Of a stretch of 64,000 nt of DNA, positions 27,113 to 36,647 are shown piece by piece. Within the stretch, counting starts at the first letter, position 1. Each line of letters starts with the position of its first letter. Under the pieces are notes generated by a model that saw only the letters and a program-made list of their open reading frames with translations, searched no databases and was not told the DNA's origin. The translations under genes and the position numbers were made by a program. The stretch lies in NCBI RefSeq assembly GCF_023955655.1, contig NZ_JAMXHT010000001.1, positions 558,001-622,000 of the forward strand, in the 5' to 3' direction. Source of the DNA: Ralstonia soli. GTDB lineage: Bacteria > Pseudomonadota > Gammaproteobacteria > Burkholderiales > Burkholderiaceae.

Positions 27113-28864
27113 ATGCCCTTTACCCTGCACGGCATTCCGGTCTCGCGCGGTATCGCCATCGGCCGCGCCCACATGCTGGCGCGTGCGGCACTCGATGTGT
27201 CGCACTACCTTGTCGACGAAGACAAGCTCGATGCCGAAGTCGAGCGCCTGCGCAGTGCGCGTGCCACCGTGCGGGCCGAGCTGATCTCGCTCAAGGGCGA
27301 CCTGCCCGTCGATGCGCCGGAAGAGATGGGCGCCTTCCTCGATGTGCACGCGATGATCCTGGATGACGCGTTGCTCTCGCAGGTGCCCGAGACGTTGATT
27401 CGCCAGCGCCGCTACAACGCAGAGTGGGCGCTCACAACGCAGCTCGAAGAGCTGATCCGCCAGTTCGGTGAAATCGAAGACGAGTACCTGCGTGAACGCA
27501 AGGCAGACATCGAGCAGGTGGTCGAGCGCATTTTGAAGGTGCTGGCCGGCGCGCCCGCGCTGGCGCCTGCCCCGGTGGCCGTCGGCTGCGATCCGGATGC
27601 CGGCATGATCGTTGTGGCGCATGACATCGCGCCGGCCGACATGCTGCAGTTCCGCGGTCAGACCTTTGCCGGCTTCGTGACCGACCTGGGCGGCCGCACC
27701 TCGCATACCGCCATCGTGGCGCGCAGCCTTGATATTCCGGCCGCCGTGGGCGTGCACAACGCCAGCACGCTGATCCGCCAGGATGACGTCATCGTCATCG
27801 ATGGCGACAACGGCATCGTCATCGTCGATCCGAGCGCCTCCATCCTCGAGGAATACCGCCACCGGCGCAGCGAGAGCGAGTTGCAGAAGAAGCGTCTCGA
27901 GCGCTTGCGCCACACACCCACTGTCACGCTCGACGGCACGCAGATCGACCTGCTCGCCAACATCGAGATGCCCGAGGACTCCGCCACCGCCGTGAAGGCG
28001 GGCGCCGTGGGCGTGGGCCTGTTCCGCTCAGAATTCCTCTTCATGGGCCGGCGCGGCGCCCTACCCGATGAGGAAGAGCAGTTCCGCGCGTATCGCATGG
28101 CAGTTGAATCGATGATGGGCCTGCCTGTCACGATCCGTACCATCGACATCGGCGCCGACAAGCCGCTGGACGTCCGCGACGACGTGTTCGAGACCGCGCC
28201 CAATCCGGCGCTGGGCCTGCGTGCGATCCGCTGGTCGCTGTCGGAGCCGGCGATGTTCCTCACGCAACTGCGCGCGCTGCTGCGGGCCTCGGCTTTCGGG
28301 CCGGTGAAGATTCTCGTGCCGATGCTCGCACACGCGCGCGAGATCGATCAGACACTGGAACTGCTGGCGCGCGCCAAGGCCTCGCTCGACGCAGATGGCC
28401 TGGCCTACGATCCGTCGATCAAAGTCGGCGCCATGATCGAGATTCCGGCGGCCGTACTGATCCTGCCGGTGTTCCTCAAGCGCATGGATTTCTTGTCGAT
28501 CGGCACGAACGACCTGATCCAATACACGCTCGCCATTGACCGCGCCGACAACGCCGTCGCGCATCTGTATGACCCGCTGCATCCGGCGGTGCTGCAGTTG
28601 ATCGCGCGCACCATCCGCGAAGGGCATCTGGCCGGCAAGCCGGTGTCGGTGTGCGGCGAGATGGCCGGTGACGCCACCATGACCCGCCTGCTGCTCGGCA
28701 TGGGTCTCACCGAGTTCTCGATGCACCCGTCGCAGCTGCTCAGCGTCAAGCAGCAGATCTTGCGCGCCGATCGGCCACGCCTGATGCGAGAGGCCGACCG
28801 CCTGCTGCACGCGTGCGAACCCACCGAAATCCAAGACGCCCTGGCAGCCCTGGCACGCGTCTGA
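27113..28864 (+). CDS. ptsI: PEP-protein phosphotransferase, enzyme I
   Basis: A 583-residue EI. The N-terminal HPr-binding domain (HGIPVSRGIAIGRAHML) leads to the phospho-histidine region GGRTSHTAIVARSLDIPAAVG (His198). The C-terminal PEP-binding TIM barrel contains GLFRSEFLFMGR, IRTIDIGADKPL, NPALGLRAIR, SIGTNDLIQYTLAIDR and the catalytic cysteine motif VCGEMAGD. Length and motifs are complete. It ends the ptsM-ptsH-ptsI unit. Confidence 0.96.
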   Translation: MPFTLHGIPVSRGIAIGRAHMLARAALDVSHYLVDEDKLDAEVERLRSARATVRAELISLKGDLPVDAPEEMGAFLDVHAMILDDALLSQVPETLIRQRRYNAEWALTTQLEELIRQFGEIEDEYLRERKADIEQVVERILKVLAGAPALAPAPVAVGCDPDAGMIVVAHDIAPADMLQFRGQTFAGFVTDLGGRTSHTAIVARSLDIPAAVGVHNASTLIRQDDVIVIDGDNGIVIVDPSASILEEYRHRRSESELQKKRLERLRHTPTVTLDGTQIDLLANIEMPEDSATAVKAGAVGVGLFRSEFLFMGRRGALPDEEEQFRAYRMAVESMMGLPVTIRTIDIGADKPLDVRDDVFETAPNPALGLRAIRWSLSEPAMFLTQLRALLRASAFGPVKILVPMLAHAREIDQTLELLARAKASLDADGLAYDPSIKVGAMIEIPAAVLILPVFLKRMDFLSIGTNDLIQYTLAIDRADNAVAHLYDPLHPAVLQLIARTIREGHLAGKPVSVCGEMAGDATMTRLLLGMGLTEFSMHPSQLLSVKQQILRADRPRLMREADRLLHACEPTEIQDALAALARV

Positions 28865-29011
28865 TCTCCGCCTGTCTCACGCGCCGGCCGTTGCGCTGGC
28901 GCATCGCCCCTTGCTGGGCATTCTCTCGTTAAGTGATTGAAATTTCACGTCTTTCGATGGAAAGACGGCTGGCGCGCACCTGCATGGCCCTCTTGTCCGG
29001 ATGGGGTCGAA

Positions 29012-29046
29012 CAAGAATTGTTCTCATTTCCATTCTCTGTTATTCT
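29012..29046 (+). promoter_or_regulatory. bfd promoter with overlapping Fur-like box
   Basis: TTGTTC (29018-29023), a 17-base spacer and TATTCT (29041-29046) form a sigma-70-like promoter. A Fur-box-like AT-rich dyad (AAGAATTGTTCTCATTTC, 29013-29030) covers the -35. Fur bound there would repress bfd under iron-replete conditions. The match is moderate. Confidence 0.5.
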
Positions 29047-29084
29047 GGTCTCACAGCGCGTCCTGAGCGCTGCGGAGGAATACC

Positions 29085-29360
29085 GTGTACGTCTGCATCT
29101 GCAACCAAGTGACCGACCGCGAAATCCATGGCGCCGCCCGTCTGGGCGTGTCGACGATGGACGAACTCGCCGAAACGCTCGGCGTGGGTACCTGCTGCGG
29201 ACAATGCCGGGACTGCGCCAAGCAGGTGCTCGCCGAAGCGGTGAGCTGCATCCCCGTCGACCAAGTGTTGGGCCGCGCAAGCACGCATGCCATAATCGAG
29301 CGTCGCGACGAGCCCGTCGCCAACGACCAAGCCGTCTCGGCCAGCGCGTTGGCTGCCTGA
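29085..29360 (+). CDS. bfd: Bacterioferritin-associated ferredoxin
   Basis: A 91-residue protein from GTG 29085 (RBS GGAGG). Bfd is a small [2Fe-2S] protein that reduces bacterioferritin to release stored iron. The cluster ligands are the family cysteines in VCICNQVTDREI (C4, C6) and GTCCGQCRDC. A nonconserved tail of about 30 residues follows the domain. It lies upstream of bacterioferritin on the same strand, 157 bp away. Confidence 0.93.
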   Translation: MYVCICNQVTDREIHGAARLGVSTMDELAETLGVGTCCGQCRDCAKQVLAEAVSCIPVDQVLGRASTHAIIERRDEPVANDQAVSASALAA

Positions 29361-29517
29361 CTCCCCGTTTTCCCCCTGTCTGTTTTCGCCGCGATCTGCC
29401 GCCCGGGCGCTCAGCCTCGGCGGCATGTGCTGTTTCTTGGGTCAGGCTCCGGGCTCGCCTTGAACGGACGCATGCGTGCGTCCATCACTGCAGTTGCACT
29501 TTGCTGGAGCCCCAAGA

Positions 29518-29997
29518 ATGAAAGGCGATAAGAAGGTCATCCAATATCTGAACGCCCAGCTCAAGAACGAGCTGACTGCCATCAACCAATATTTCCTCCA
29601 CGCGCGCATGTACGGCCACTGGGGGCTCAAGCGCATTGGGGATCACGAATACAAGGAGTCGATCGGCGAGATGAAGCACGCCGATCGCCTGATCGAGCGC
29701 ATCCTGATGCTCGACGGCCTGCCTAACCTGCAGGACCTCGGCAAGATCTTCATCGGCCAGGACACCAAGGAAATCATTGAGTGCGACCTGAAGCTCGAGC
29801 GCGCCGCGCACGGCACGGTGGTCGAGGGCATCGCCTACTGTGAATCGGTCAAGGATTACGTGAGCCGCGAAATTCTCGTCGACATCCTGGACGACACCGA
29901 AGAGCACATCGACTGGCTGGAAACGCAGCTGGAGTTGATCGACAAGGTGGGTATCCAGAACTATCTGCAGTCGCAGATGGAGCCCGAGGGCGAGTAA
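29518..29997 (+). CDS. bfr: Bacterioferritin
   Basis: A 159-residue four-helix ferritin starting [36 protein letters not shown]. The ferroxidase ligands Glu18, Glu51, His54 ([14 protein letters not shown]), Glu94 and Glu127/His130 ([13 protein letters not shown]) are in place, and Met52 matches the heme ligand. It stores iron as a 24-mer. RBS GGAG precedes ATG 29518; the upstream ATG at 29476 is not used. Confidence 0.96.
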   Translation: MKGDKKVIQYLNAQLKNELTAINQYFLHARMYGHWGLKRIGDHEYKESIGEMKHADRLIERILMLDGLPNLQDLGKIFIGQDTKEIIECDLKLERAAHGTVVEGIAYCESVKDYVSREILVDILDDTEEHIDWLETQLELIDKVGIQNYLQSQMEPEGE

Positions 29998-30011
29998 GCC
30001 TCGTCAGAGGG

Positions 30012-30045
30012 CAAAAAAGAAGGAGGCCTTGGCCGCCTTTTTTCT
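30012..30045 (+). terminator. Terminator after bfr
   Basis: AAGGAGGCC / GGCCGCCTT hairpin (one A-G mismatch), flanked by A-rich sequence and ending in T6. It lies between convergent bfr and the MoeB-like gene. Confidence 0.75.
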
Positions 30046-30063
30046 TGCCTGCGTTTGGGCGCA

Positions 30064-30837
30064 TCAGTGCGAGTTTTCGTGCGCTGCGCCGCAGACTGGG
30101 CACGACGCTTGGCGCGCCACGCGCATCGTCGTCCATTCCATCGACAGGCCGTCGAGCATGAGCAGGCGCCCGGCCAGCGAGCGGCCTATACCGGCGACCA
30201 GCTTGAGCGCCTCGGCCGCCTGCACGGTGCCCACCATGCCGACCAGCGGCGAGAACACGCCCATCGTTGCGCAGGCGACTTCCGGGGCGGGCTCGTCGGG
30301 TGGGAACAGGCACGCATAGCAAGGGCCGCCAGCGCGGCTGTCAAACACGCTGATCTGCCCGTCGAAACGGATGGCCGCCCCCGACACCAGCGGCACGCCC
30401 GCACGCACGCAGGCGAGGTTGGTGGCCTGGCGCGTGGCGAAGTTGTCGGAGCAGTCCAGCACCACGCTCACGCTCGAATTGGCCCCAGCCAGCAGGGCGC
30501 TGATGGCCTCGGCATCAAGCCGGCGTTGCACGGCATTCACGCGTACATCGGGGTTCAGCCGGGCGATGGCCTCTTGTGCTGACGCTACCTTCGGCTGCCC
30601 GACCGATTCGGTGGTGTGGAGGATCTGGCGCTGCAGGTTGGTCAGGTCGACCGTGTCGTCGTCGACGACGGTCAACGTGCCGATTCCCGCTGCCGCAAGG
30701 TAGGGCAGGGCCGCGGCACCCAGTCCACCCGCGCCGATGACCAGCGCATGGCCCTCAAGCAGGCGTGTCTGCCCCTCGATGCCGATTTCGTCGAGCAGGA
30801 TATGGCGGGAGTAGCGCAGCAGTTGATCGTCGTTCAT
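30064..30837 (-). CDS. E1-like adenylyltransferase, MoeB/ThiF/HesA family
   Basis: A 257-residue protein that adenylates the C-terminus of a ubiquitin-like sulfur carrier (MoaD or ThiS). It shows the nucleotide loop VIGAGGLGAAALPYLAAAGIG, the arginine-finger segment DLTNLQRQILH, VLDCSDNFATR, and two zinc-binding CxxC motifs (CYAC, CPVC). The catalytic-cysteine region PEVACATMGVFSPLVGMVG is present. MoeB and ThiF cannot be told apart from the sequence alone. The next gene upstream is ctpA on the same strand, with its own terminator. Confidence 0.9.
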   Translation of the reverse strand: MNDDQLLRYSRHILLDEIGIEGQTRLLEGHALVIGAGGLGAAALPYLAAAGIGTLTVVDDDTVDLTNLQRQILHTTESVGQPKVASAQEAIARLNPDVRVNAVQRRLDAEAISALLAGANSSVSVVLDCSDNFATRQATNLACVRAGVPLVSGAAIRFDGQISVFDSRAGGPCYACLFPPDEPAPEVACATMGVFSPLVGMVGTVQAAEALKLVAGIGRSLAGRLLMLDGLSMEWTTMRVARQASCPVCGAAHENSH

Positions 30838-30849
30838 GGCGGTGCAATG

Positions 30850-30875
30850 AAAAAGGCCGTGCAGTGCACGGCCTC
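30850..30875 (-). terminator. Terminator of ctpA
   Basis: On the minus strand GGCCGTGCA / TGCACGGCC, close to a perfect palindrome, followed by five T. It lies 31 bp after the ctpA stop. Confidence 0.85.
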
Positions 30876-30905
30876 TAAGTTTGCCAGTGTTGGCCGATGT
30901 GTGTC

Positions 30906-32522
30906 TCAGCGGGCGCCGCTCGGCTCCGGTGCAGGGATTACACCGCTGGCCGGAACGTTGGGCTTCGGTGCTGCCGGTTCGGAAGCCGGCGCGGCCTTGC
31001 CCTTGGGCAGCTTCGCAGGGTTGCTCGATTCCTTGGCCGCCGGCGACTTCACCGCCTTGTCTGGCACCGCAGCAGCGGCGCTCTCCAGCACCGACTTCGA
31101 GCGCTTGACCGGCTGACCCTTCAGGTCGGCAACGGCCTGCTGCAGCATGAAGTCGTCAGCCGAACCGAACTCGATCGGCTTCTTGTTGCGTTCCTTCTCG
31201 CGCTGCTCGGGCGTCTTCTTGGCGTTTTCTTCTTCCAGGCGACGCAGCTCTTCGACGCGACGCTTTTCGCGCTCGGTCATCTCGCTCTCTTCCGACTCCT
31301 GCTTGTTGTGCAGGTGGCGCTCGGTGTCGATCTCGCGGGTGATCAGCGCGTCGTCCGGGTCGCCGTCCGGGTTCTGGTCAACCGGAATATCCGGGCGGAT
31401 GCCCTTGGCCTGGATCGACTTGCCCGACGGCGTGTAGTAGTACGCAATGGTCAGCTTGATGCCGGTGTCATTCGACAGCGGACGCACCGTCTGCACCGAG
31501 CCCTTGCCGAAGGTCGTCTTGCCCATCGTCTTGGCTCGGTGGTGATCCTGCAGCGCGCCGGCCACGATCTCCGAGGCGGAGGCCGTGTAGGCGTTGGTCA
31601 GCACGATGATCGGCACGGTCTTGAACTCGGGGTCGAGGCCCGCCAGCGGGTCGGAATCGAAGTTGCTCAGGCGGTAGTTGGCGAAGGTCGCCTTGTATGT
31701 GCGCTTGGCATCCGGCACCTGGCCGTTGGTCGAGACCACCGTCACGTCCGGCGGCAAGAATGCGGCCGATACGCCAACTGCGGCTTGCAGCACGCCGCCG
31801 CCGTTGTTGCGCAGATCCAGGATCAGGCCCTTCAGGTGGCCGTCCTGCTTGGCCAGGTCGTTCAGCTTCTTGGCCAGGTCCGGCACGGTGCGTTCCTGGA
31901 AGCTGGTGATGCGCACCCAGGCGATGCCGTTGTCCAGCATCTTGGCCTTGACCGACTGCACTTGAATTTCCGCGCGGGTGATCGTCAGCGGGAAGGTGCG
32001 CTCTTCCTTCTTGCGGTAGATCGTGAGCGTGACCTTGGTGCCCGGCGCGCCGCGCATGCGCTTGACAGCCTGCTCCAGCGGCATGCCGCGCACGGGTTTG
32101 TCGTCGATACGGGTGATCAGGTCGCCCGGCTGCACGCCGGCGCGGAAGGCGGGGGTGTCTTCGATCGGGTTGATGACCTTGACCAGGCCTTCTTCCTGCG
32201 AGATCTCGATGCCCAGACCGGCGAAGCGGCCCTGGGTCCCTTCCTGCAGCTCCTGGAAGTCCTTCTTGTCCAGGTAGGCCGAATGCGGGTCGAGGCTGGC
32301 GACCATGCCCTTGATGGCTTCGGTCAGCAGCTTGTCGTCATCCACCGGCTCAACGTATTCGCGCTTGATCTGGCCGAAGATGTCGGCCATGAGCCTGAGC
32401 TTCTCCAGCGGAAGCGGCCCGACCGTCGCGTTCTGCGCGGTGGCGGAGAGCTGGAGCGTCGCCAGAACCCCGGTGACGAGGCCAATGGCGATCAGGCTGA
32501 TGTTCTTGAGCGAAGTTCGCAT
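30906..32522 (-). CDS. ctpA: C-terminal processing protease (S41 family) with long charged tail
   Basis: A periplasmic serine protease of 538 residues from ATG 32522. It has a signal anchor (NISLIAIGLVTGVLATLQ) and a PDZ domain (about residues 85-165, FAGLGIEISQEEGLVKVINP). The S41 catalytic core has Ser in LTNAYTASASEIVAGAL and Lys in GKTTFGKGSVQTV. After the core comes a highly charged, probably disordered region (EMTEREKRRVEELRRLEEEN) and a Pro/Ala-rich tail of about 70 residues. Such proteases trim lipoproteins or cell-wall hydrolases; the substrate is unknown. Confidence 0.93.
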   Translation of the reverse strand: MRTSLKNISLIAIGLVTGVLATLQLSATAQNATVGPLPLEKLRLMADIFGQIKREYVEPVDDDKLLTEAIKGMVASLDPHSAYLDKKDFQELQEGTQGRFAGLGIEISQEEGLVKVINPIEDTPAFRAGVQPGDLITRIDDKPVRGMPLEQAVKRMRGAPGTKVTLTIYRKKEERTFPLTITRAEIQVQSVKAKMLDNGIAWVRITSFQERTVPDLAKKLNDLAKQDGHLKGLILDLRNNGGGVLQAAVGVSAAFLPPDVTVVSTNGQVPDAKRTYKATFANYRLSNFDSDPLAGLDPEFKTVPIIVLTNAYTASASEIVAGALQDHHRAKTMGKTTFGKGSVQTVRPLSNDTGIKLTIAYYYTPSGKSIQAKGIRPDIPVDQNPDGDPDDALITREIDTERHLHNKQESEESEMTEREKRRVEELRRLEEENAKKTPEQREKERNKKPIEFGSADDFMLQQAVADLKGQPVKRSKSVLESAAAAVPDKAVKSPAAKESSNPAKLPKGKAAPASEPAAPKPNVPASGVIPAPEPSGAR

Positions 32523-32637
32523 GTGTCGAGGACGGTGGGAACAATAGATAAACATGACCCGGGAGGGCTTGCGCTCATCCCGGGTTACAGGCTTCGACAG
32601 TATAAAGGCGTTGAGGTGCCCAGCGCCTTGTTACGCC

Positions 32638-33384
32638 TTATTTCGACTTGCCCTGGCTGGCCACCGCCGCGAGCGACGCGGCAATCGCTTCCTGGTCGCC
32701 CAGGTAGTAGTGGCGGATCGGCTTGAGGTTGGCGTCGAGCTCGTACACCAGCGGCGTGCCGTTGGGGATGTTCAGGCCGACGATGTCTGCGTCGGAAATG
32801 CCGTCCAGGTACTTCACCAGCGCGCGGATGCTGTTGCCGTGCGCGGCAATGACGACGCGCTTGCCGCTCTGGATGGCCGGGGCGATGGACTCCTCCCACA
32901 GCGGCATCACACGGGCCACGGTGTCCTTCAGGCATTCGGTCAGGGGTACCTGCTCGCGCGACAGGCCCGCGTAGCGCGGGTTGCCGAAGGCGTCGTTCTC
33001 AGCGCCGGGCTCGAGGGCGGGCGGCGGCGTGTCGTAGCTGCGACGCCAGATCAGGACTTGCTCGTCGCCGAACTTGGCGGCGGTCTCGGCCTTGTTCAGG
33101 CCCGACAGCGCGCCGTAGTGGCGCTCGTTCAGGCGCCATTCGTTGCGGGTCGGGATCCACATCAGGTCCATTTCATCCTGCACGTGCCACAGCGTGCGGA
33201 TCGCGCGCTTGAGCACCGAGGTGTAGGCCAGGTCGAAGGTGAAGCCGGCTTCGCGCAGCAGGCGGCCGCCTTGGCGGGCCTGGGCGACGCCCGTGTCGGT
33301 CAGGTCGACGTCGACCCAGCCGGTGAAGCGGTTCTCCAGATTCCACGTCGATTCGCCGTGGCGGATGAGGACGAGCTTATGCAT
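32638..33384 (-). CDS. gpmA: 2,3-bisphosphoglycerate-dependent phosphoglycerate mutase
   Basis: A glycolytic and gluconeogenic enzyme interconverting 3- and 2-phosphoglycerate. It has 248 residues, with the phospho-histidine motif [12 protein letters not shown] (His11 region), the substrate-binding [13 protein letters not shown] and the second histidine in [13 protein letters not shown]. The usual [17 protein letters not shown] segment is present. The open frame that extends far upstream, beyond ATG 33384, is spurious because it covers other genes. Confidence 0.96.
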   Translation of the reverse strand: MHKLVLIRHGESTWNLENRFTGWVDVDLTDTGVAQARQGGRLLREAGFTFDLAYTSVLKRAIRTLWHVQDEMDLMWIPTRNEWRLNERHYGALSGLNKAETAAKFGDEQVLIWRRSYDTPPPALEPGAENDAFGNPRYAGLSREQVPLTECLKDTVARVMPLWEESIAPAIQSGKRVVIAAHGNSIRALVKYLDGISDADIVGLNIPNGTPLVYELDANLKPIRHYYLGDQEAIAASLAAVASQGKSK

Positions 33385-33528
33385 GACTGCCATGATGAGA
33401 AGTGAGAAAACCTGCACGCGGCCATTCATCGTACGGCCGCCGAAACCGGCTATTTTATAATGCCGCCGGCGTTGGCCCTCCGAACCGTTCGGATGAGGCC
33501 CAGCCGACCCATCCAGGAAACCGATACC

Positions 33529-33951
33529 GTGAAGTTCTTCGCCGATTACAACAACCTCGCACTGCTTGCCGTCGCCATCGTTTCGGGCCTGCTGTTGATC
33601 TGGGCGCCCATCCAGCGCCGCATTGCGGGCGGCGGTGGTGCCAAGGTGAGCGCCTCGGCGGCCACCCAGCTCATCAACCGTCGCAATGCCGTGGTGGTGG
33701 ATGTGCGCGAAAGCGGTGAATACGCCGCCGGCCATCTGCCGCAAGCCAAGCACGCGCCGCTCGGTGAGTTGGAAGGCAAGGCAGCCGGCCTTGCAAAGAA
33801 CAAAGAGACCCCCATCATCCTCGTATGCCAGACCGGCCAGCGCGCCGGGCGGGCGCAAGCAGTCCTGAAGCAGGCCGGTTACAGTGAGGTGTATTCGCTC
33901 GAGGGCGGATTGGCCGCCTGGCAGCAGGCCGGTCTTCCGGTTGTGAAATAA
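33529..33951 (+). CDS. Membrane-anchored rhodanese-like protein
   Basis: One hundred and forty residues from GTG 33529 (AGGAAA upstream), starting [20 protein letters not shown]. One N-terminal membrane helix is followed by a rhodanese domain (about residues 40-138). The domain has [18 protein letters not shown], the active-site loop [12 protein letters not shown] with a catalytic cysteine, and the closing [14 protein letters not shown]. It probably transfers sulfane sulfur. It heads the unit rhodanese-grxC-(terminator)-secB. Confidence 0.88.
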   Translation: MKFFADYNNLALLAVAIVSGLLLIWAPIQRRIAGGGGAKVSASAATQLINRRNAVVVDVRESGEYAAGHLPQAKHAPLGELEGKAAGLAKNKETPIILVCQTGQRAGRAQAVLKQAGYSEVYSLEGGLAAWQQAGLPVVK

Positions 33952-33969
33952 AGAAACGAGGTTTGAAGT

Positions 33970-34227
33970 ATGGCGCACGTGGTCATGTACAGCACCACCG
34001 TCTGCCCCTATTGCGTGGCAGCGGAACGACTCCTGAAGCAGCGTGGTGTCGAGCAGATCGAGAAGATCCTGATCGACCGAGAGCCCGGCAGGCGCGAAGA
34101 GATGATGACGCGCACGAACCGCCGCACCGTCCCGCAGATCTACATTGACGACCGCCACATCGGCGGCTTTGATGACTTGTCTGCACTGGACCGCGAGGGT
34201 GGTCTGGTGCCGCTGCTGGCGGCATAA
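33970..34227 (+). CDS. grxC: Glutaredoxin 3
   Basis: An 85-residue dithiol glutaredoxin with active site CPYC ([19 protein letters not shown]), the cis-Pro motif [27 protein letters not shown] and normal length. It uses glutathione made by gshA/gshB in this window to reduce protein disulfides. It starts 19 bp after the rhodanese gene and is often followed by secB in proteobacteria, as here. Confidence 0.95.
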   Translation: MAHVVMYSTTVCPYCVAAERLLKQRGVEQIEKILIDREPGRREEMMTRTNRRTVPQIYIDDRHIGGFDDLSALDREGGLVPLLAA

Positions 34228-34259
34228 GCGCCACCGCGCCGCACCAAAGCGCCGCACCA

Positions 34260-34290
34260 AACGCCCGGGTCGACCGGGCGTTGTACTTTT
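34260..34290 (+). terminator. Probable terminator between grxC and secB
   Basis: Stem AACGCCCGG / CCGGGCGTT with loop GTCGA, but the following tract is GTACTTTT, so it may be leaky and allow some secB read-through. Confidence 0.6.
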
Positions 34291-34396
34291 AGGCCGGCTC
34301 CCAATGGCGGGCAGCATGGCGTCATGTACCATACGCGTCTTGCGCGTCGGGCCGCATCCGGCGCGCACTGACCACACATCTATTTGAAGGCGAGTC

Positions 34397-34918
34397 ATGA
34401 GCGACCAGCAACAACAGCAACCGGGCCAGGATGGCCAGCCGTTCTTCAACATTCAGCGCGTCTACCTGAAGGACCTGTCGCTGGAACAGCCGAACTCGCC
34501 GCACATCTTCCTTGAGCAAGAGCAACCGACGGTGGAAGTGCAGGTGGACGTGTCCGCTTCGCAACTGGCCGAAGGCGTGTTTGAAGTGGTCGTCATCGGT
34601 ACGGTCACCACCAAGGTCAAGGAAAAGGTCGCCTTCCTGGTGGAAGCCAAGCAAGCCGGCATCTTCGACATCCGCAACGTGCCGGCCGAGCAGATGGACC
34701 CGCTGCTGGGCATCGCCTGCCCGACCATCGTGTACCCGTACCTGCGCTCGAACATTGCCGACACCATCGGCCGCGCAGGCTTCCAGCCGATCCACCTGGC
34801 CGAGATCAATTTCCAGGCCCTGTACGAGCAGCGCCTGGCGGCCGCCATGGAAGAAGCGCAAGCTGCCGGCGGCAACGCGGGTCTGGTGATGCCGGACGGC
34901 TCGAAGGCCACGCACTAA
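34397..34918 (+). CDS. secB: Protein-export chaperone SecB
   Basis: A 173-residue tetrameric chaperone that holds precursor proteins unfolded for SecA. It shows [21 protein letters not shown], the [27 protein letters not shown] region, and the conserved [37 protein letters not shown]. Length is typical for beta-proteobacteria. It lies between grxC and gpsA, the common proteobacterial order. Confidence 0.97.
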   Translation: MSDQQQQQPGQDGQPFFNIQRVYLKDLSLEQPNSPHIFLEQEQPTVEVQVDVSASQLAEGVFEVVVIGTVTTKVKEKVAFLVEAKQAGIFDIRNVPAEQMDPLLGIACPTIVYPYLRSNIADTIGRAGFQPIHLAEINFQALYEQRLAAAMEEAQAAGGNAGLVMPDGSKATH

Positions 34919-34942
34919 ATACGAGGCGCACCGCGCCAGAAG

Positions 34943-34978
34943 CCCGCGCCAGCCGCACGCTTGCGCGGGTATTTTTTT
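34943..34978 (+). terminator. Terminator after secB
   Basis: Stem CCCGCGC (34943-34949) / GCGCGGG (34963-34969), 13-base loop, then A and T7. It ends only 10 bp before the gpsA start. Confidence 0.85.
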
Positions 34979-34987
34979 GTCTGACCG

Positions 34988-36019
34988 ATGTTGAACACGC
35001 GCATGCGAATTTCCGTTCTGGGTGCCGGCGCCTGGGGCACTGCCCTGGCCAGCCATGCCGCGCAATCGCACGACGTCGTGCTGTGGGGGCGCGATGCCAA
35101 CCTCGTCGCGCAGATGGCCGCCACGCACGTCAACGCAACCTATCTGCCGGGCATCGCGCTGCAGGCGTCGCTCCGGTTCCATGCCGATTTGCAAGCCGCG
35201 CTCGACCATGCGGCCGGTGATGACGGGCTGGCCGTCATCGCCTCGCCCGTCGCGGGGCTGGCCGACTTGGCGCGCACGGTTGCTGAATATGGCAGCGTGC
35301 GCAACGTCATCTGGCTGTGCAAGGGTTTCGACCCGGAGACCAGCGCACTGCCGCACGCCATCGTCGCCGATGTCCTTCAGCAGACGGGCCGCACCGATCT
35401 GTCGGTCGGCGTGCTGTCGGGTCCGAGCTTCGCCAAGGAGGTCGCACAGGGTTTGCCGTGCGCCCTGACGGTGGCGTCATCGAGCGAGGCGCTGTGCAAG
35501 CTTACGCAGCGCGGCTTCCACCATCACGCGATGCGCGTGTATGCGAGCGATGACCTGGTCGGCGTGGAAGTGGGCGGCGCGGTCAAGAACGTGCTGGCCA
35601 TTGCGACCGGCGCGGCGGACGGACTGGGCCTCGGCCTGAACGCGCGTGCCGCGCTGGTGACGCGCGGACTGGCCGAGATGACGCGCCTGGGGCTGGCGCT
35701 CGGCGGTCGGCCGGAAACGTTCATGGGGCTGACCGGCATGGGTGACCTGCTGCTGACCGCCACGGGCGATCTGTCACGCAACCGCACGGTGGGCATGCAG
35801 CTCGCGCAGGGCCGCACGCTCGACGACATCCTGCACAGCCTGGGCCACGTCGCAGAAGGCGTGCGCTGCGCGCAGGCTGTGGCCGCCCTGGCGCGCGCCA
35901 AGGGCGTGGATATGCCCATCACCTTCACTGTCTGCGAAGTCCTGTTTGGCGGGCTGGCACCGGCGCGCGCGGTGGAGCGCCTGCTGCAACGCGACGCCAA
36001 ATCCGAATCCGCGCGCTAG
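34988..36019 (+). CDS. gpsA: Glycerol-3-phosphate dehydrogenase [NAD(P)+]
   Basis: Makes sn-glycerol-3-phosphate for phospholipids. It has 343 residues from ATG 34988; an in-frame ATG at 35003 ([16 protein letters not shown]) gives the usual N-terminus, and neither start has a good RBS. The NAD-binding [10 protein letters not shown], the substrate region [19 protein letters not shown], the catalytic Lys in [21 protein letters not shown] and [18 protein letters not shown] are visible. The start lies directly behind the secB terminator, so its promoter must overlap the end of secB, or it depends on read-through. Confidence 0.95.
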   Translation: MLNTRMRISVLGAGAWGTALASHAAQSHDVVLWGRDANLVAQMAATHVNATYLPGIALQASLRFHADLQAALDHAAGDDGLAVIASPVAGLADLARTVAEYGSVRNVIWLCKGFDPETSALPHAIVADVLQQTGRTDLSVGVLSGPSFAKEVAQGLPCALTVASSSEALCKLTQRGFHHHAMRVYASDDLVGVEVGGAVKNVLAIATGAADGLGLGLNARAALVTRGLAEMTRLGLALGGRPETFMGLTGMGDLLLTATGDLSRNRTVGMQLAQGRTLDDILHSLGHVAEGVRCAQAVAALARAKGVDMPITFTVCEVLFGGLAPARAVERLLQRDAKSESAR

Positions 36020-36043
36020 GCTCTGCGCCGGGTGGCGGCTGTG

Positions 36044-36514
36044 TCAGGCGCCGCCCGCGAACCCGTTTTGCCGCCACGCCTCGAACACCACCACCGCCAC
36101 GGTATTCGACAGATTCAGGCTGCGGTTGTCAGGCCGCATCGGCAGGCGGATGCGCTGCGACGCGGGAAACCACTCACGCCGTTCTTCCGACAGCCCACGT
36201 GTTTCCGAGCCGAAGACAAACCAGTCGCCCGGCTGGAACGCCATGCTGGCAAACGGCGTGGAGCCGCGCGTGGTGAGAGCGAACATGCGCGCCGGATCGG
36301 GCTGCGCATCGCGCAGGAAAGCCTCCCAGTCGGCATGCACGCGCATCGTCGCGTACTCGTGATAGTCCAGGCCCGCGCGGCGCATGCGGGCGTCTTCGAG
36401 CGGAAAACCCAGCGGTTCGATCAGATGCAGCTGTGCGCCCGTGTTGGCGCACAGGCGGATCACATTGCCCGTATTGGGCGGGATTTCGGGCTCGACGAGG
36501 ACGACGTTGAACAT
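36044..36514 (-). CDS. trmL: tRNA (cytidine(34)-2'-O)-methyltransferase
   Basis: A 156-residue SPOUT methyltransferase from ATG 36514 that methylates the wobble ribose of some leucine tRNAs. It shows the N-terminal VLVEPEIPPNTGNVIRLCANTG and the SAM-binding knot motifs FVFGSETRGLSEE, IRLPMRP and NRSLNLSNTVAVVVFEAWRQ. The longer frame upstream has no support. It is convergent with gpsA, 24 bp apart. Confidence 0.94.
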   Translation of the reverse strand: MFNVVLVEPEIPPNTGNVIRLCANTGAQLHLIEPLGFPLEDARMRRAGLDYHEYATMRVHADWEAFLRDAQPDPARMFALTTRGSTPFASMAFQPGDWFVFGSETRGLSEERREWFPASQRIRLPMRPDNRSLNLSNTVAVVVFEAWRQNGFAGGA

Positions 36515-36647
36515 GATCAGGCGGCGGGCGAAGGTCGCGGGATTGGGTGGCGCAATTGCGGCGGCGAGCTTATCCACATTGGGAAGGGTTGTCACCCCGC
36601 CACAGCTTGGCACATGTGCCGCGACACAATGTCGCACAAGCACGCAA

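Noticed and set aside
32638-34452. A 604-codon version of gpmA
   Set aside because: The frame continues upstream by chance over the rhodanese and grxC genes. GpmA starts at 33384 and has the normal 248 residues.
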